Shown piece after piece: positions 1 through 5,229 of a stretch of 5,229 bases of DNA (the stretch's first letter is position 1; each line of letters starts with the position of its first letter). The translations under genes were made by a program, and so were the position numbers. The notes beneath the pieces were generated by a model. The model saw only the letters and a program-made list of their open reading frames with translations. It was not told the origin of the DNA and ran no database searches. Location of the stretch: assembly GCA_015064195.1 (NCBI GenBank), contig SVSO01000215.1:1-5229 (forward strand), read 5' to 3'. Source of the stretch: Oscillospiraceae bacterium (GTDB lineage: Bacteria; Bacillota_A; Clostridia; Oscillospirales; CAG-272).

Positions 1-1596
1 GTTCTTGGTATCCTTGCAGAAGTAGCCGACGCGGACGAACTGGAACTTGTCGCCGGGCTTTGCATCGGCCAGCGCAGGCTCAAGCTTTGCGCCGGTGAGC
101 TTGATGGCGGAGTCGGGATTGAGATAGTCGGTGTATTCCTTGTCCTCCGGCTTCTTGGACGGATCTTCCAGCGTCAGCAGGTTGTCGTAGAGGATCACAT
201 CCGCATCCACGGTGTTTTCCGTGGACAGCCAGTGGATCGTGCCCTTGATCTTGCGGCCATCGGTGGGATTTCCGTTTCCGGCTTCCAGATCGGCGGTGGC
301 GTGGATCTCCTTAATGGAACCGTCCTCATTCTTCACGATCTCGCCGCACTTGATGATATATGCGCCCATGAGACGGACTTCACCGTCGGGCTTCAGGCGG
401 AAGAACTTGGGCGGCGGAACCTCAGCGAAGTCCTCTGCGTCGATATACAGCTCCTTTGTGAACTTGACGGTGCGGGTGCCCATTTCCGGATGCTGGGGGT
501 GATTGGGAAGCTCGAAGGTTTCGCACTTGTCCGCGGGGTAATTGTCGATGACCACCTTGATGGGATTGAGAATTGCAACACGGCGGGGCGCGGTTTCGTT
601 CAGCTCGTCGCGGATGCAGGCTTCAAGCAGGCGGATATCAACCAGACTGTCAGCCTTTGCAACACCGATGCGGCTGCAGAAATCCACGATGGATGCGCCG
701 GTGTAGCCCTTGCGGCGCATACCGCAGAGGGTGGGCATCCGGGGATCGTCCCAGCCGTCCACCTTACCGCTCTCCACAAGACCGCGCAGGAATCGCTTGG
801 ACAGCACGGTGTTGGTGATGTTCAGGCGGGCGAACTCGATCTGACGGGGCTTGTGGGGGACGCTGACGTTCTCGATGACCCAGTTGTACAGCGGACGGTG
901 AATCTCAAATTCCAGCGAGCAGAGGGAGTGGGTGATGCCCTCCAGCGCGTCCTGAATGGGATGCGCGAAGTCGTAGGTGGGGTAGATGCACCACTTGTCG
1001 CCGTGACGGTGATGGTGAATGTGCTTGATTCTGTAGATGACGGGGTCGCGCAGCCAGAAGTTGCCGGATGCGAGATCAATCTTCGCACGCAGGGTGTACT
1101 TGCCGTCCGGGAATTCGCCGTTTCTCATGCGCTCGAATAGGTCGAGGGATTCTTCCATGGGACGGTCACGCCACGGAGATTTTGCGGGATGGGTGAGATC
1201 GCCGCGGTATTCCTCCATCTGATCGGCGGACAGCTCGCAGACATATGCGAGGCCCTTTTTGATCAGCTCAACGGCGAATTCGTAGTCCTTTTCAAAGTAG
1301 TCCGAGCCGTAGAAGAAACGGTCATCCCAGTCAAAGCCCAGCCAGTGGATATCTTCCTTGATGGCATCCACGTATTCGGTATCCTCTTTTGCGGGATTGG
1401 TGTCATCCATGCGGAGATTGCACAGACCGCCATACTTTTTCGCCGTGCCGAAGTCAATGGCCAGCGCCTTGCAGTGACCGATGTGCAGGTATCCGTTGGG
1501 CTCAGGCGGGAAGCGCGTGTGAACGGTTGTGACCTTGCCCTCGGCGAGGTCTTCATTGATAAATTCTTCGATAAAATTCGATGCTTCGATAGCCAT
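1..1596 (-). CDS. glnS: Glutaminyl-tRNA synthetase (GlnRS), C-terminus cut by window edge
   Basis: This cytoplasmic class Ic synthetase joins glutamine to tRNA-Gln using ATP. The minus-strand frame is open from the ATG at 1596 to base 1, giving 532 codons with no stop. The ATP-binding HIGH signature reads PNGYLHIGH, with HIGH at residues 38-41. The KMSKS-loop equivalent is VLSKR at 264-268, in the GlnRS-typical context NTVLSKR. The GlnRS hallmark stretches WCIYPTYDFAHPIQDALEG and THSLCSLEFE precede it. The C-terminal half matches the two-part beta-barrel anticodon-binding domain and ends near FVRVGYFC. Against the 554-residue E. coli enzyme, about 20-30 residues are missing beyond the edge. 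GlnRS rather than GluRS is indicated by the HIGH form (GluRS has HxGG) and by the beta-barrel C-terminus. The start is fixed by an AAAGGA site 8 nt upstream. It is the last visible gene of the operon, 18 nt after gltX. Most Firmicutes lack GlnRS, so its presence is notable. Confidence 0.96.
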   Translation of the reverse strand, partial: MAIEASNFIEEFINEDLAEGKVTTVHTRFPPEPNGYLHIGHCKALAIDFGTAKKYGGLCNLRMDDTNPAKEDTEYVDAIKEDIHWLGFDWDDRFFYGSDYFEKDYEFAVELIKKGLAYVCELSADQMEEYRGDLTHPAKSPWRDRPMEESLDLFERMRNGEFPDGKYTLRAKIDLASGNFWLRDPVIYRIKHIHHHRHGDKWCIYPTYDFAHPIQDALEGITHSLCSLEFEIHRPLYNWVIENVSVPHKPRQIEFARLNITNTVLSKRFLRGLVESGKVDGWDDPRMPTLCGMRRKGYTGASIVDFCSRIGVAKADSLVDIRLLEACIRDELNETAPRRVAILNPIKVVIDNYPADKCETFELPNHPQHPEMGTRTVKFTKELYIDAEDFAEVPPPKFFRLKPDGEVRLMGAYIIKCGEIVKNEDGSIKEIHATADLEAGNGNPTDGRKIKGTIHWLSTENTVDADVILYDNLLTLEDPSKKPEDKEYTDYLNPDSAIKLTGAKLEPALADAKPGDKFQFVRVGYFCKDTKN

Positions 1597-1604
1597 AATA
1601 TCAA

Positions 1605-1610
1605 TCCTTT
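1605..1610 (-). promoter_or_regulatory. Ribosome binding site of glnS
   Basis: AAAGGA on the minus strand lies 8 nt before the ATG at 1594-1596 and just after the gltX stop codon (1615-1617). It fixes the glnS start and gives the gene its own strong initiation signal inside the operon. The same motif and spacing precede gltX and the rightward hydrolase. Confidence 0.85.
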
Positions 1611-1614
1611 CGTT

Positions 1615-3300
1615 TTACAGGCTTGCGATCATATTGTTGATTCTTGCCTCGGTGCGTGTGCGGCCGAGGATCTGCATGACCGTATAGAGATCGGGAGCGT
1701 TCATTTTGCCGGTGACAGCTATGCGGATGAACATACTGATGTCCGCCACATTGCCCTTGAATGCGGACGGATCGGCTTTGTAAGCTTTCATATCAGATGC
1801 ATAACCGAGGGAATCGGCGATGGCCTTCACCTTGTCAAACCATGCATTCATGTCGTCGGCTTCGTCGTAGGATGCGAGGAAGGCTTCCAGTGCCGCTTTG
1901 ATATCCGCCTTGTCGAAATTCTCCGGATATGCATCCTCAATGCGGTAGAATTCGTCGTAGAAGAAGCCCATGTACGGCTTGGCATCTGCCCATGTCGCAA
2001 GGTCTTTTCTCGGTTTTTTGCCGCCGCGTCCGATGGCAAAGATCTTCTCAGCAAATGCGGGATCTTTTGCCAGCACCTCGCCGAAATCGGGATCGAATGC
2101 CAGCGCCCACTCCGTGACCTTGGCAGTCACATCCGCCGCGCTCATTCTGGAGATGACATTCTTCGACACGTCGTTCAGCTTATCAAAATCGAACAGACAG
2201 CCGGAGGTGGACATTTTCTTGATGTTGAAGGGGAAATCGGTGTAGGGCTTGTCCGGATTCTGCATATGCCACTCCTCGTAGTTGGAGTTGAGCAGGGTCA
2301 TGATATATTCGCAGACCGCCTCGGCGCAGTAGCCCATGCGGGTGTAATCGTCCATGTTTGCACCCATGTCGCGCTTGGACAGCTTCTTCTTGTTGCCGGC
2401 CTCGTCGAGCTTCATGATCTGCGCGATGTGCATATACTTCGGGAGCTTGAAGCCGAGAGCCGCGAACAGCTGGATGTGCTTCGGCAGGCTGGGAAGCCAT
2501 TCCTCGCCGCGGATGACGTGGGTTGTGCCCATGAGATGGTCGTCCACCGCGTGTGCAAAATGATAGGTGGGGATGCCGTCGGATTTGAGAAGCACGAAAT
2601 CCTCATCGTTTTCGGGAACATCGATGGCACCCTTGACGAGGTCGGTGAATTTCACCTTTTTCTCGGGATCGCCCAGCGCCAGAATGCGCACGACGAAGGG
2701 ATGTCCCGCCTTCAGATGCTCCTCCACTTCCTCGATGGTGAACTCCCGGCGGGCCAGCATTTCGGCGCGCTTTGCAGCAGCCTCGGCCTGCCAGTCGGTG
2801 TTCTTCAGTTCTTCTTTTTTGTTCACCTGCGCCAGCTCATCCAGCTCCTCCTCGGTGGTGAAGCAGGGATAAGCCTTGCCCTCGCGGATGAGCTGCTTTG
2901 CGAAGGTCTGATAGATCTCCGCGCGCTGGGACTGACGGTACGGGCCGTAGATGCCGTGGTCGGAGATGACACCATTTTCGTCGAGGATCGCGCCCTCATC
3001 GAAGTTGATGCCGTAGGTCGCCAGCGTTTTGATCAGACCCTCAGCCGCGCCTTCCACCTCGCGCTTGGCATCGGTATCCTCAATGCGCAGATAGAATACG
3101 CCGCCGCTCTGATGGGCAAGCCGCTCTGCGACAGTGGAGGGAAACAGTCCGCCGAAGTGAACGAAGCCGGTGGGGCTGGGGGCAAATCGCGTTACCTTTG
3201 CGCCCTCGGGAAGCTGTCGCCTCGGATAACGCGCCTCCATGTCGGCGGGCGTGGTCTTGATATTGGGGAACAGTAAGTCCGCTAAATAATTCGTGTCCAT
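1615..3300 (-). CDS. gltX: Glutamyl-tRNA synthetase (GluRS), long clostridial form
   Basis: This cytoplasmic class Ic synthetase charges tRNA-Glu with glutamate. The protein is 561 residues, longer than the roughly 470-490 of the E. coli/Bacillus type, and resembles the 550-residue form I recall from clostridia. The N-terminus is MDTNYLADLLFPN, followed by the catalytic Rossmann domain. The HIGH signature is PSPTGFVHFGG (HFGG 48-51), with the glycine expected in GluRS. FYLRIEDTDAKREVEG (69-84) is the glutamate/ATP-site region, HVIRGEEWLPS (261-271) is conserved, and the KMSKS loop is KLSKR (306-310). The helical anticodon-binding region fills roughly residues 370-561. An in-frame ATG at 3348 would add 16 residues, but they overlap the upstream gene. 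The ATG at 3300 has GAAAGGA 8 nt away and starts the family-typical N-terminus, so I chose it. Whether it charges only tRNA-Glu or also tRNA-Gln cannot be read here. The adjacent glnS makes a discriminating enzyme more likely. Confidence 0.95.
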   Translation of the reverse strand: MDTNYLADLLFPNIKTTPADMEARYPRRQLPEGAKVTRFAPSPTGFVHFGGLFPSTVAERLAHQSGGVFYLRIEDTDAKREVEGAAEGLIKTLATYGINFDEGAILDENGVISDHGIYGPYRQSQRAEIYQTFAKQLIREGKAYPCFTTEEELDELAQVNKKEELKNTDWQAEAAAKRAEMLARREFTIEEVEEHLKAGHPFVVRILALGDPEKKVKFTDLVKGAIDVPENDEDFVLLKSDGIPTYHFAHAVDDHLMGTTHVIRGEEWLPSLPKHIQLFAALGFKLPKYMHIAQIMKLDEAGNKKKLSKRDMGANMDDYTRMGYCAEAVCEYIMTLLNSNYEEWHMQNPDKPYTDFPFNIKKMSTSGCLFDFDKLNDVSKNVISRMSAADVTAKVTEWALAFDPDFGEVLAKDPAFAEKIFAIGRGGKKPRKDLATWADAKPYMGFFYDEFYRIEDAYPENFDKADIKAALEAFLASYDEADDMNAWFDKVKAIADSLGYASDMKAYKADPSAFKGNVADISMFIRIAVTGKMNAPDLYTVMQILGRTRTEARINNMIASL

Positions 3301-3308
3301 GGTATAGT

Positions 3309-3315
3309 TCCTTTC
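3309..3315 (-). promoter_or_regulatory. Ribosome binding site of gltX, overlapping the upstream stop codon
   Basis: GAAAGGA on the minus strand sits 8 nt before the gltX ATG (3298-3300). Its first two bases are shared with the TGA stop of the preceding hydrolase gene (3314-3316). A ribosome finishing the hydrolase therefore stops on the gltX initiation signal, an arrangement typical of translational coupling. It also decides the gltX start at 3300 rather than 3348. Confidence 0.82.
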
Positions 3316-3943
3316 AGTTGAAATGCTTGAGATAGTAGTTTGCCGCACGTTCGCGGGAGAGGGTTGTGGTCGCGCCGTGACCGGGCCACAGCTTGTAATC
3401 GCCGGGCAGCTCGGAAAGCCGCTTCAGCGAATGCATGATGGTCATCTCATCGCCGCCGTACAGATCGCATCGGCCGATATTGCCGTGAAACAGGGTGTCG
3501 CCGGTGATGATGTCGCCGCCGGATCGGATGCAGATGGAACCGACAGTGTGTCCGGGCGTGTGCAGGATCTCCAGTTTTGTCTCGCCAAGCTCTAAAATAT
3601 CGCCTTCCTCGAGAAGGATCTCCGCAGGCTTCGGCGGTTCGGTGACGCCTGCAAACTGCTCCATATAGGTGATGCGCGGATCGAGGAGCGATTCCGCATC
3701 GTGGCGGTGAAGTGCCAGCGGTGCGCCGGTGCGTTCCCGCAGCTCCTCCAGTGCCAGCATATGGTCAAAATGCGCGTGGGTGAGGATGATGTATTTTACA
3801 GTGGTGTCGGAGGTGATGCACTTGTTGTGAATCTTCTCCGCATTGTCGCCGGGATCGATGACCGCGCCGAGACCAGTGGCTTCATCCCGGAGAATGAGGC
3901 AGTTGACGCTCATCGCGCCGACGGGAAGGCAGGAAATTTTCAT
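3314..3943 (-). CDS. Metallo-beta-lactamase-fold hydrolase, glyoxalase II-like
   Basis: This is a 209-residue single-domain metallohydrolase. The binuclear-metal ligands of the glyoxalase II/MBL superfamily are all visible: THAHFDH at 55-61 (H56, H58, D60, H61), H132 in HTPGHT, D149 in TGDTLF and H189 in PGHG. The N-terminus KISCLPVGAMSVNCLIL and the segment VIDPGDN are typical of the short YcbL-like group, which lacks the long C-terminal glutathione-binding domain of true glyoxalase II. A thioester or related ester substrate is likely, but the metabolite cannot be named. There is no signal peptide or membrane segment, so it should be cytoplasmic. The start at 3943 has AAGGAA 7 nt upstream. 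It is the first gene of the leftward operon, 13 nt before gltX. From memory, similar hydrolases in clostridia lie beside the D-aminoacyl-tRNA deacylase gene and hisS, so the synthetase neighbourhood may be meaningful. It is not expected to be a beta-lactamase. Confidence 0.9.
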   Translation of the reverse strand: MKISCLPVGAMSVNCLILRDEATGLGAVIDPGDNAEKIHNKCITSDTTVKYIILTHAHFDHMLALEELRERTGAPLALHRHDAESLLDPRITYMEQFAGVTEPPKPAEILLEEGDILELGETKLEILHTPGHTVGSICIRSGGDIITGDTLFHGNIGRCDLYGGDEMTIMHSLKRLSELPGDYKLWPGHGATTTLSRERAANYYLKHFN

Positions 3944-3983
3944 ATCGGGATTCCTTGTGATAAAATAATTCTGATAATATATT

Positions 3984-4012
3984 ATTATACCACATTTCTC
4001 CGCGCTTGTCTA
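3984..4012 (-). promoter_or_regulatory. Sigma-A-type promoter of the hydrolase-gltX-glnS operon
   Basis: On the minus strand, TAGACA (4007-4012, 5 of 6 to TTGACA) is followed after exactly 17 bp by a perfect TATAAT (3984-3989). The bases TGG directly before the -10 form an extended -10 element (TGnTATAAT). Transcription should begin near 3977, leaving a leader of about 34 nt before the ATG at 3943. That is too short for a T-box or a known riboswitch, so any regulation probably acts at the promoter. No other promoter is evident in the 13- and 18-nt gaps downstream, so the three genes are probably co-transcribed from here. Confidence 0.78.
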
Positions 4013-4037
4013 CCTTTCCGCAGTAAAATTTTGCAAG

Positions 4038-4049
4038 AAATCGCGATTT
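4038..4049. promoter_or_regulatory. Perfect 12-bp palindrome AAATCGCGATTT, possible operator
   Basis: AAATCGCGATTT is a perfect inverted repeat with no spacer. It lies between the two divergent promoters, 25 bp upstream of the leftward -35 and 59 bp upstream of the rightward -35. It stands out as a GC-rich core in AT-rich surroundings. A dimeric regulator could bind there, but no family can be named and no regulator gene is in the window. A 12-bp palindrome can also occur by chance. Confidence 0.3.
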
Positions 4050-4059
4050 AGAAAAGGGG

Positions 4060-4092
4060 GCATTTTGATGGTTTTATACGCATTTTCACCAT
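4060..4092. repeat. Short direct and inverted repeats upstream of the rightward promoter
   Basis: GCATTTT occurs at 4060-4066 and again at 4080-4086, a 20-bp period close to two helical turns. Interleaved with it, ATGGT (4068-4072) and ACCAT (4088-4092) form an inverted repeat with a 15-bp spacer. The block ends 16 bp before the -35 of the rightward promoter, where activators often bind. The arms are short and the region is AT-rich, so this is a weak regulatory candidate. Confidence 0.3.
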
Positions 4093-4108
4093 ATTTTTTC
4101 CCAAAGGC

Positions 4109-4137
4109 TTGACAGTTCAACCGTTTGGTGGTAAACT
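4109..4137 (+). promoter_or_regulatory. Sigma-A-type promoter of the rightward esterase genes
   Basis: A perfect -35 TTGACA (4109-4114) is followed after 17 bp by TAAACT (4132-4137), which matches TATAAT at 4 of 6 positions. Transcription should begin near 4144, giving a leader of about 30 nt. The in-frame ATG at 4138 lies before this start point and so could not be used from this promoter, which supports translation from 4174. The strong -35 with a mediocre -10 would suit a regulated promoter. The spacer carries an imperfect dyad (AGTT at 4114-4117 and AACT at 4134-4137). Confidence 0.68.
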
Positions 4138-4159
4138 ATGCTTAGAAATTTTATTTTAG

Positions 4160-4165
4160 AAAGGA
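4160..4165 (+). promoter_or_regulatory. Ribosome binding site deciding the hydrolase start at 4174
   Basis: AAAGGA ends 8 nt before the ATG at 4174. The alternative in-frame ATG at 4138 has no purine-rich site at a suitable distance and abuts the -10 element, so 4174 is the supported start. Confidence 0.85.
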
Positions 4166-4173
4166 CGAATATC

Positions 4174-5169
4174 ATGACACCTTATCAGAACATCATCAAC
4201 ATCGTGGCTGCCCGTGAGCCGTCCATGCGCTGGGACGGCAAGGAGGAGCTTCCCGTATGGCAGACCCGCGCACGCGAAAAGCTTGCCGAGCTGCTGGGAC
4301 TGCAGAATATGATCCCCTGCGAAGCAAATCTCATCATTGAATGGGAGCGCGACGATTATGACCACCGGGAGATCCGCTTCCACTATGAGACAGAGCCGGG
4401 CTATTTTGTCCCCTGCCATCTGTGGATCCCCAAGGGCGTGGAAAAGCCTCTGCCCACCGTTATCTGTATGCAGGGCCACAGCAAGGGTATGCACATCTCC
4501 ATGGGCGTGTGCAAGTTCCCGGGCGAAGCCATTGCCGGCGACCGTGATTTCTGCGTGCGTGCCGTGAAGGAAGGCTTTGCGGCCATCGCGCTGGAGCAGC
4601 GTGATTTCGGCGAATGCGGCGGCACGGAGAAAGGCCCGCAGTGCCAGTATCCGTCGCTGACCAATATGCTGATCGGCCGCACCACCATCGGTGAGCGCGT
4701 ATGGGACGTGATGCGTCTCGTTGACCTGCTTCTGGAGAATGAAGCATTCACCTCCGTCGTCAAGTCGGATGAAATCTACACTCTCGGCAACTCCGGCGGC
4801 GGCACGGCATCCACCTACTGCGGTGCATTGGAAACGCGGCTGGCGGGCACCGTTCCCTCCTGCGCAGTTTCCTCCTTCTCCGCTTCCATCGGTGCAATGC
4901 CGCACTGCGCTTGCAACTATGTGCCTCATATTCTCGAATATTTCGATATGAGCGAGCTTCTTGCGATGACCGCGCCGCGCAAGCTGGTGGTGGTCAACGG
5001 CGCGGAGGATACGATCTTCCCCATTAAGCAGGCGAAGGAAATGGTGGAGATCGGCAAAAAGGCATACGAAGCTGCCGGCGTTCCGGATCGCATCGCCCAT
5101 GTTATCGGCGATGAAGGACACCGCTTCTACGCAGATATTGCGTGGGACGCGCTGAAGAAGATGAACTGA
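4174..5169 (+). CDS. Alpha/beta hydrolase (dienelactone hydrolase / acetyl-esterase type)
   Basis: This 331-residue protein is probably a serine esterase. The visible triad is S207 in the nucleophile elbow GNSGGG, D279 in VVNGAEDTIFP, and H316 in GDEGHRFY. These lie in the normal order and spacing of the alpha/beta hydrolase fold. The strand PTVICMQGHSKGM (94-106) probably supplies the oxyanion hole, and GFAAIALEQRDFGECGG (134-150) is the next conserved strand and turn. The N-terminal 75 residues form an extension seen in bacterial hydrolases annotated as acetyl xylan esterase-like (Abhydrolase_7 type). There is no signal peptide or membrane helix, so it should act in the cytoplasm, perhaps on acyl groups of imported sugars; the substrate is inference only. 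Eleven cysteines, including CAC at 245-247, fit a reducing anaerobic cytosol. The start at 4174 is chosen by its Shine-Dalgarno; an ATG at 4138 would add 12 unlikely residues. A possible paralogue begins 18 nt downstream, and the genes are probably co-transcribed. Confidence 0.88.
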   Translation: MTPYQNIINIVAAREPSMRWDGKEELPVWQTRAREKLAELLGLQNMIPCEANLIIEWERDDYDHREIRFHYETEPGYFVPCHLWIPKGVEKPLPTVICMQGHSKGMHISMGVCKFPGEAIAGDRDFCVRAVKEGFAAIALEQRDFGECGGTEKGPQCQYPSLTNMLIGRTTIGERVWDVMRLVDLLLENEAFTSVVKSDEIYTLGNSGGGTASTYCGALETRLAGTVPSCAVSSFSASIGAMPHCACNYVPHILEYFDMSELLAMTAPRKLVVVNGAEDTIFPIKQAKEMVEIGKKAYEAAGVPDRIAHVIGDEGHRFYADIAWDALKKMN

Positions 5170-5174
5170 CACAG

Positions 5175-5180
5175 AAGGAG
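5175..5180 (+). promoter_or_regulatory. Ribosome binding site of the truncated downstream gene
   Basis: AAGGAG, close to the ideal Shine-Dalgarno, lies 7 nt before the ATG at 5188, in the 18-nt gap after the hydrolase stop codon. It supports a real gene start although only 14 codons are visible. The gap has no room for a terminator, so the gene should be co-transcribed with the hydrolase. Confidence 0.8.
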
Positions 5181-5187
5181 AGACACT

Positions 5188-5229
5188 ATGCTTCCATATG
5201 AGAATGTCAAAAAGATCGTTGCAGACCTG
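5188..5229 (+). CDS. Start of a second gene, probably a paralogous alpha/beta hydrolase (cut by window edge)
   Basis: Only 14 codons are visible: MLPYENVKKIVADL. Compared with MTPYQNIINIVAAR, the N-terminus of the hydrolase just upstream, 7 of 14 positions are identical without gaps (M1, P3, Y4, N6, I10, V11, A12), and Q/E and I/V are conservative changes. A strong AAGGAG site lies 7 nt upstream. This suggests a tandem duplicate or a related esterase in the same operon. No catalytic motif is in view, so the function rests on this short similarity and the context. Confidence 0.6.
   Translation, partial: MLPYENVKKIVADL

Noticed and set aside
232..1140. 302-codon plus-strand open frame antisense to glnS.
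   Set aside because: The minus strand encodes unmistakable GlnRS sequence across the whole stretch; the opposite frame shows no family features or convincing start signal.
1189..3276. Very long plus-strand open frame (695 codons) antisense to gltX and the start of glnS.
   Set aside because: It is the antisense shadow of two well-supported synthetase genes. It spans both genes and their gap, resembles no recognisable protein, and reflects the rarity of stops opposite GC-rich codons.
3301..3348. Upstream ATG at 3348 as the gltX start, adding 16 residues.
   Set aside because: It would overlap the end of the hydrolase gene, and the extension does not resemble the family N-terminus. The ATG at 3300 has a well-spaced GAAAGGA.
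3314..3943. Antibiotic-resistance metallo-beta-lactamase.
   Set aside because: The motif pattern THAHFDH, HTPGHT, TGDTLF, GHG with a short cytoplasmic protein fits the glyoxalase II-like housekeeping group. There is no signal peptide and the operon context is tRNA charging.
3944..3977. T-box or riboswitch in the leader of the synthetase operon.
   Set aside because: T-boxes are common before Firmicute synthetase genes, but this leader is only about 34 nt and has neither a specifier stem-loop nor a terminator hairpin.
3974..3985. Perfect palindrome ATAATATATTAT at the leftward transcription start.
   Set aside because: It is made only of A and T in an AT-rich promoter, where such palindromes arise easily, and it overlaps the -10 region, which explains the composition.
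4138..4173. Upstream ATG at 4138 as the start of the esterase gene.
   Set aside because: It abuts the -10 element and precedes the expected transcription start, and it lacks a Shine-Dalgarno. The ATG at 4174 has AAAGGA at 8 nt, and the downstream gene begins with a matching N-terminus.
4156..5172. 338-codon minus-strand open frame antisense to the alpha/beta hydrolase.
   Set aside because: The plus strand carries an intact Ser-Asp-His triad, promoter and Shine-Dalgarno. The antisense product is a low-information sequence rich in His, Ala and Gly with no domain.
5170..5187. Possible terminator between the two rightward genes.
   Set aside because: The gap is 18 nt, is filled by a Shine-Dalgarno, and has no hairpin or T-run.

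Overview
The window looks like ordinary chromosomal DNA from an anaerobic, moderately GC-rich Firmicute, probably a gut-type clostridium of the Oscillospiraceae/Ruminococcaceae kind. This is inferred from protein resemblance, from the long clostridial form of GluRS, and from strong AAAGGA-type ribosome binding sites about 8 nt before each start. No 16S or other taxonomic marker is present, so the assignment is tentative. I see no mobile element, CRISPR array, rRNA or tRNA.

Left part (1-3943, minus strand): a compact three-gene operon read right to left. The order is a small glyoxalase-II-like metallo-beta-lactamase-fold hydrolase, then glutamyl-tRNA synthetase (gltX), then glutaminyl-tRNA synthetase (glnS), whose C-terminus runs off the left edge. 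The gaps are 13 and 18 nt. The gltX Shine-Dalgarno overlaps the hydrolase stop codon, which suggests translational coupling. Two paralogous class Ic synthetases lie side by side. The organism can therefore probably charge tRNA-Gln directly, whereas most Firmicutes use the GatCAB transamidation route.

Middle (3944-4173): a 230-bp AT-rich divergent intergenic region. It holds a good sigma-A-type promoter for the leftward operon (TAGACA-17-TATAAT, extended -10) and one for the rightward genes (TTGACA-17-TAAACT). Between them lie a perfect 12-bp palindrome and a pair of short repeats that could be regulator sites. The leftward leader is only about 34 nt, too short for a T-box.

Right part (4174-5229, plus strand): a cytoplasmic alpha/beta hydrolase of the dienelactone-hydrolase/acetyl-esterase type with an intact Ser-Asp-His triad. 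Eighteen bases later comes the start of a second gene whose first 14 residues match the N-terminus of the first hydrolase at 7 positions. This suggests a tandem pair of paralogous esterases. The substrate is unknown.

Nothing here is clearly a novel system. The points most worth a second look are the glnS-gltX pairing, the association of the hydrolase with the synthetases, and the tandem esterases with possible operator sequences.
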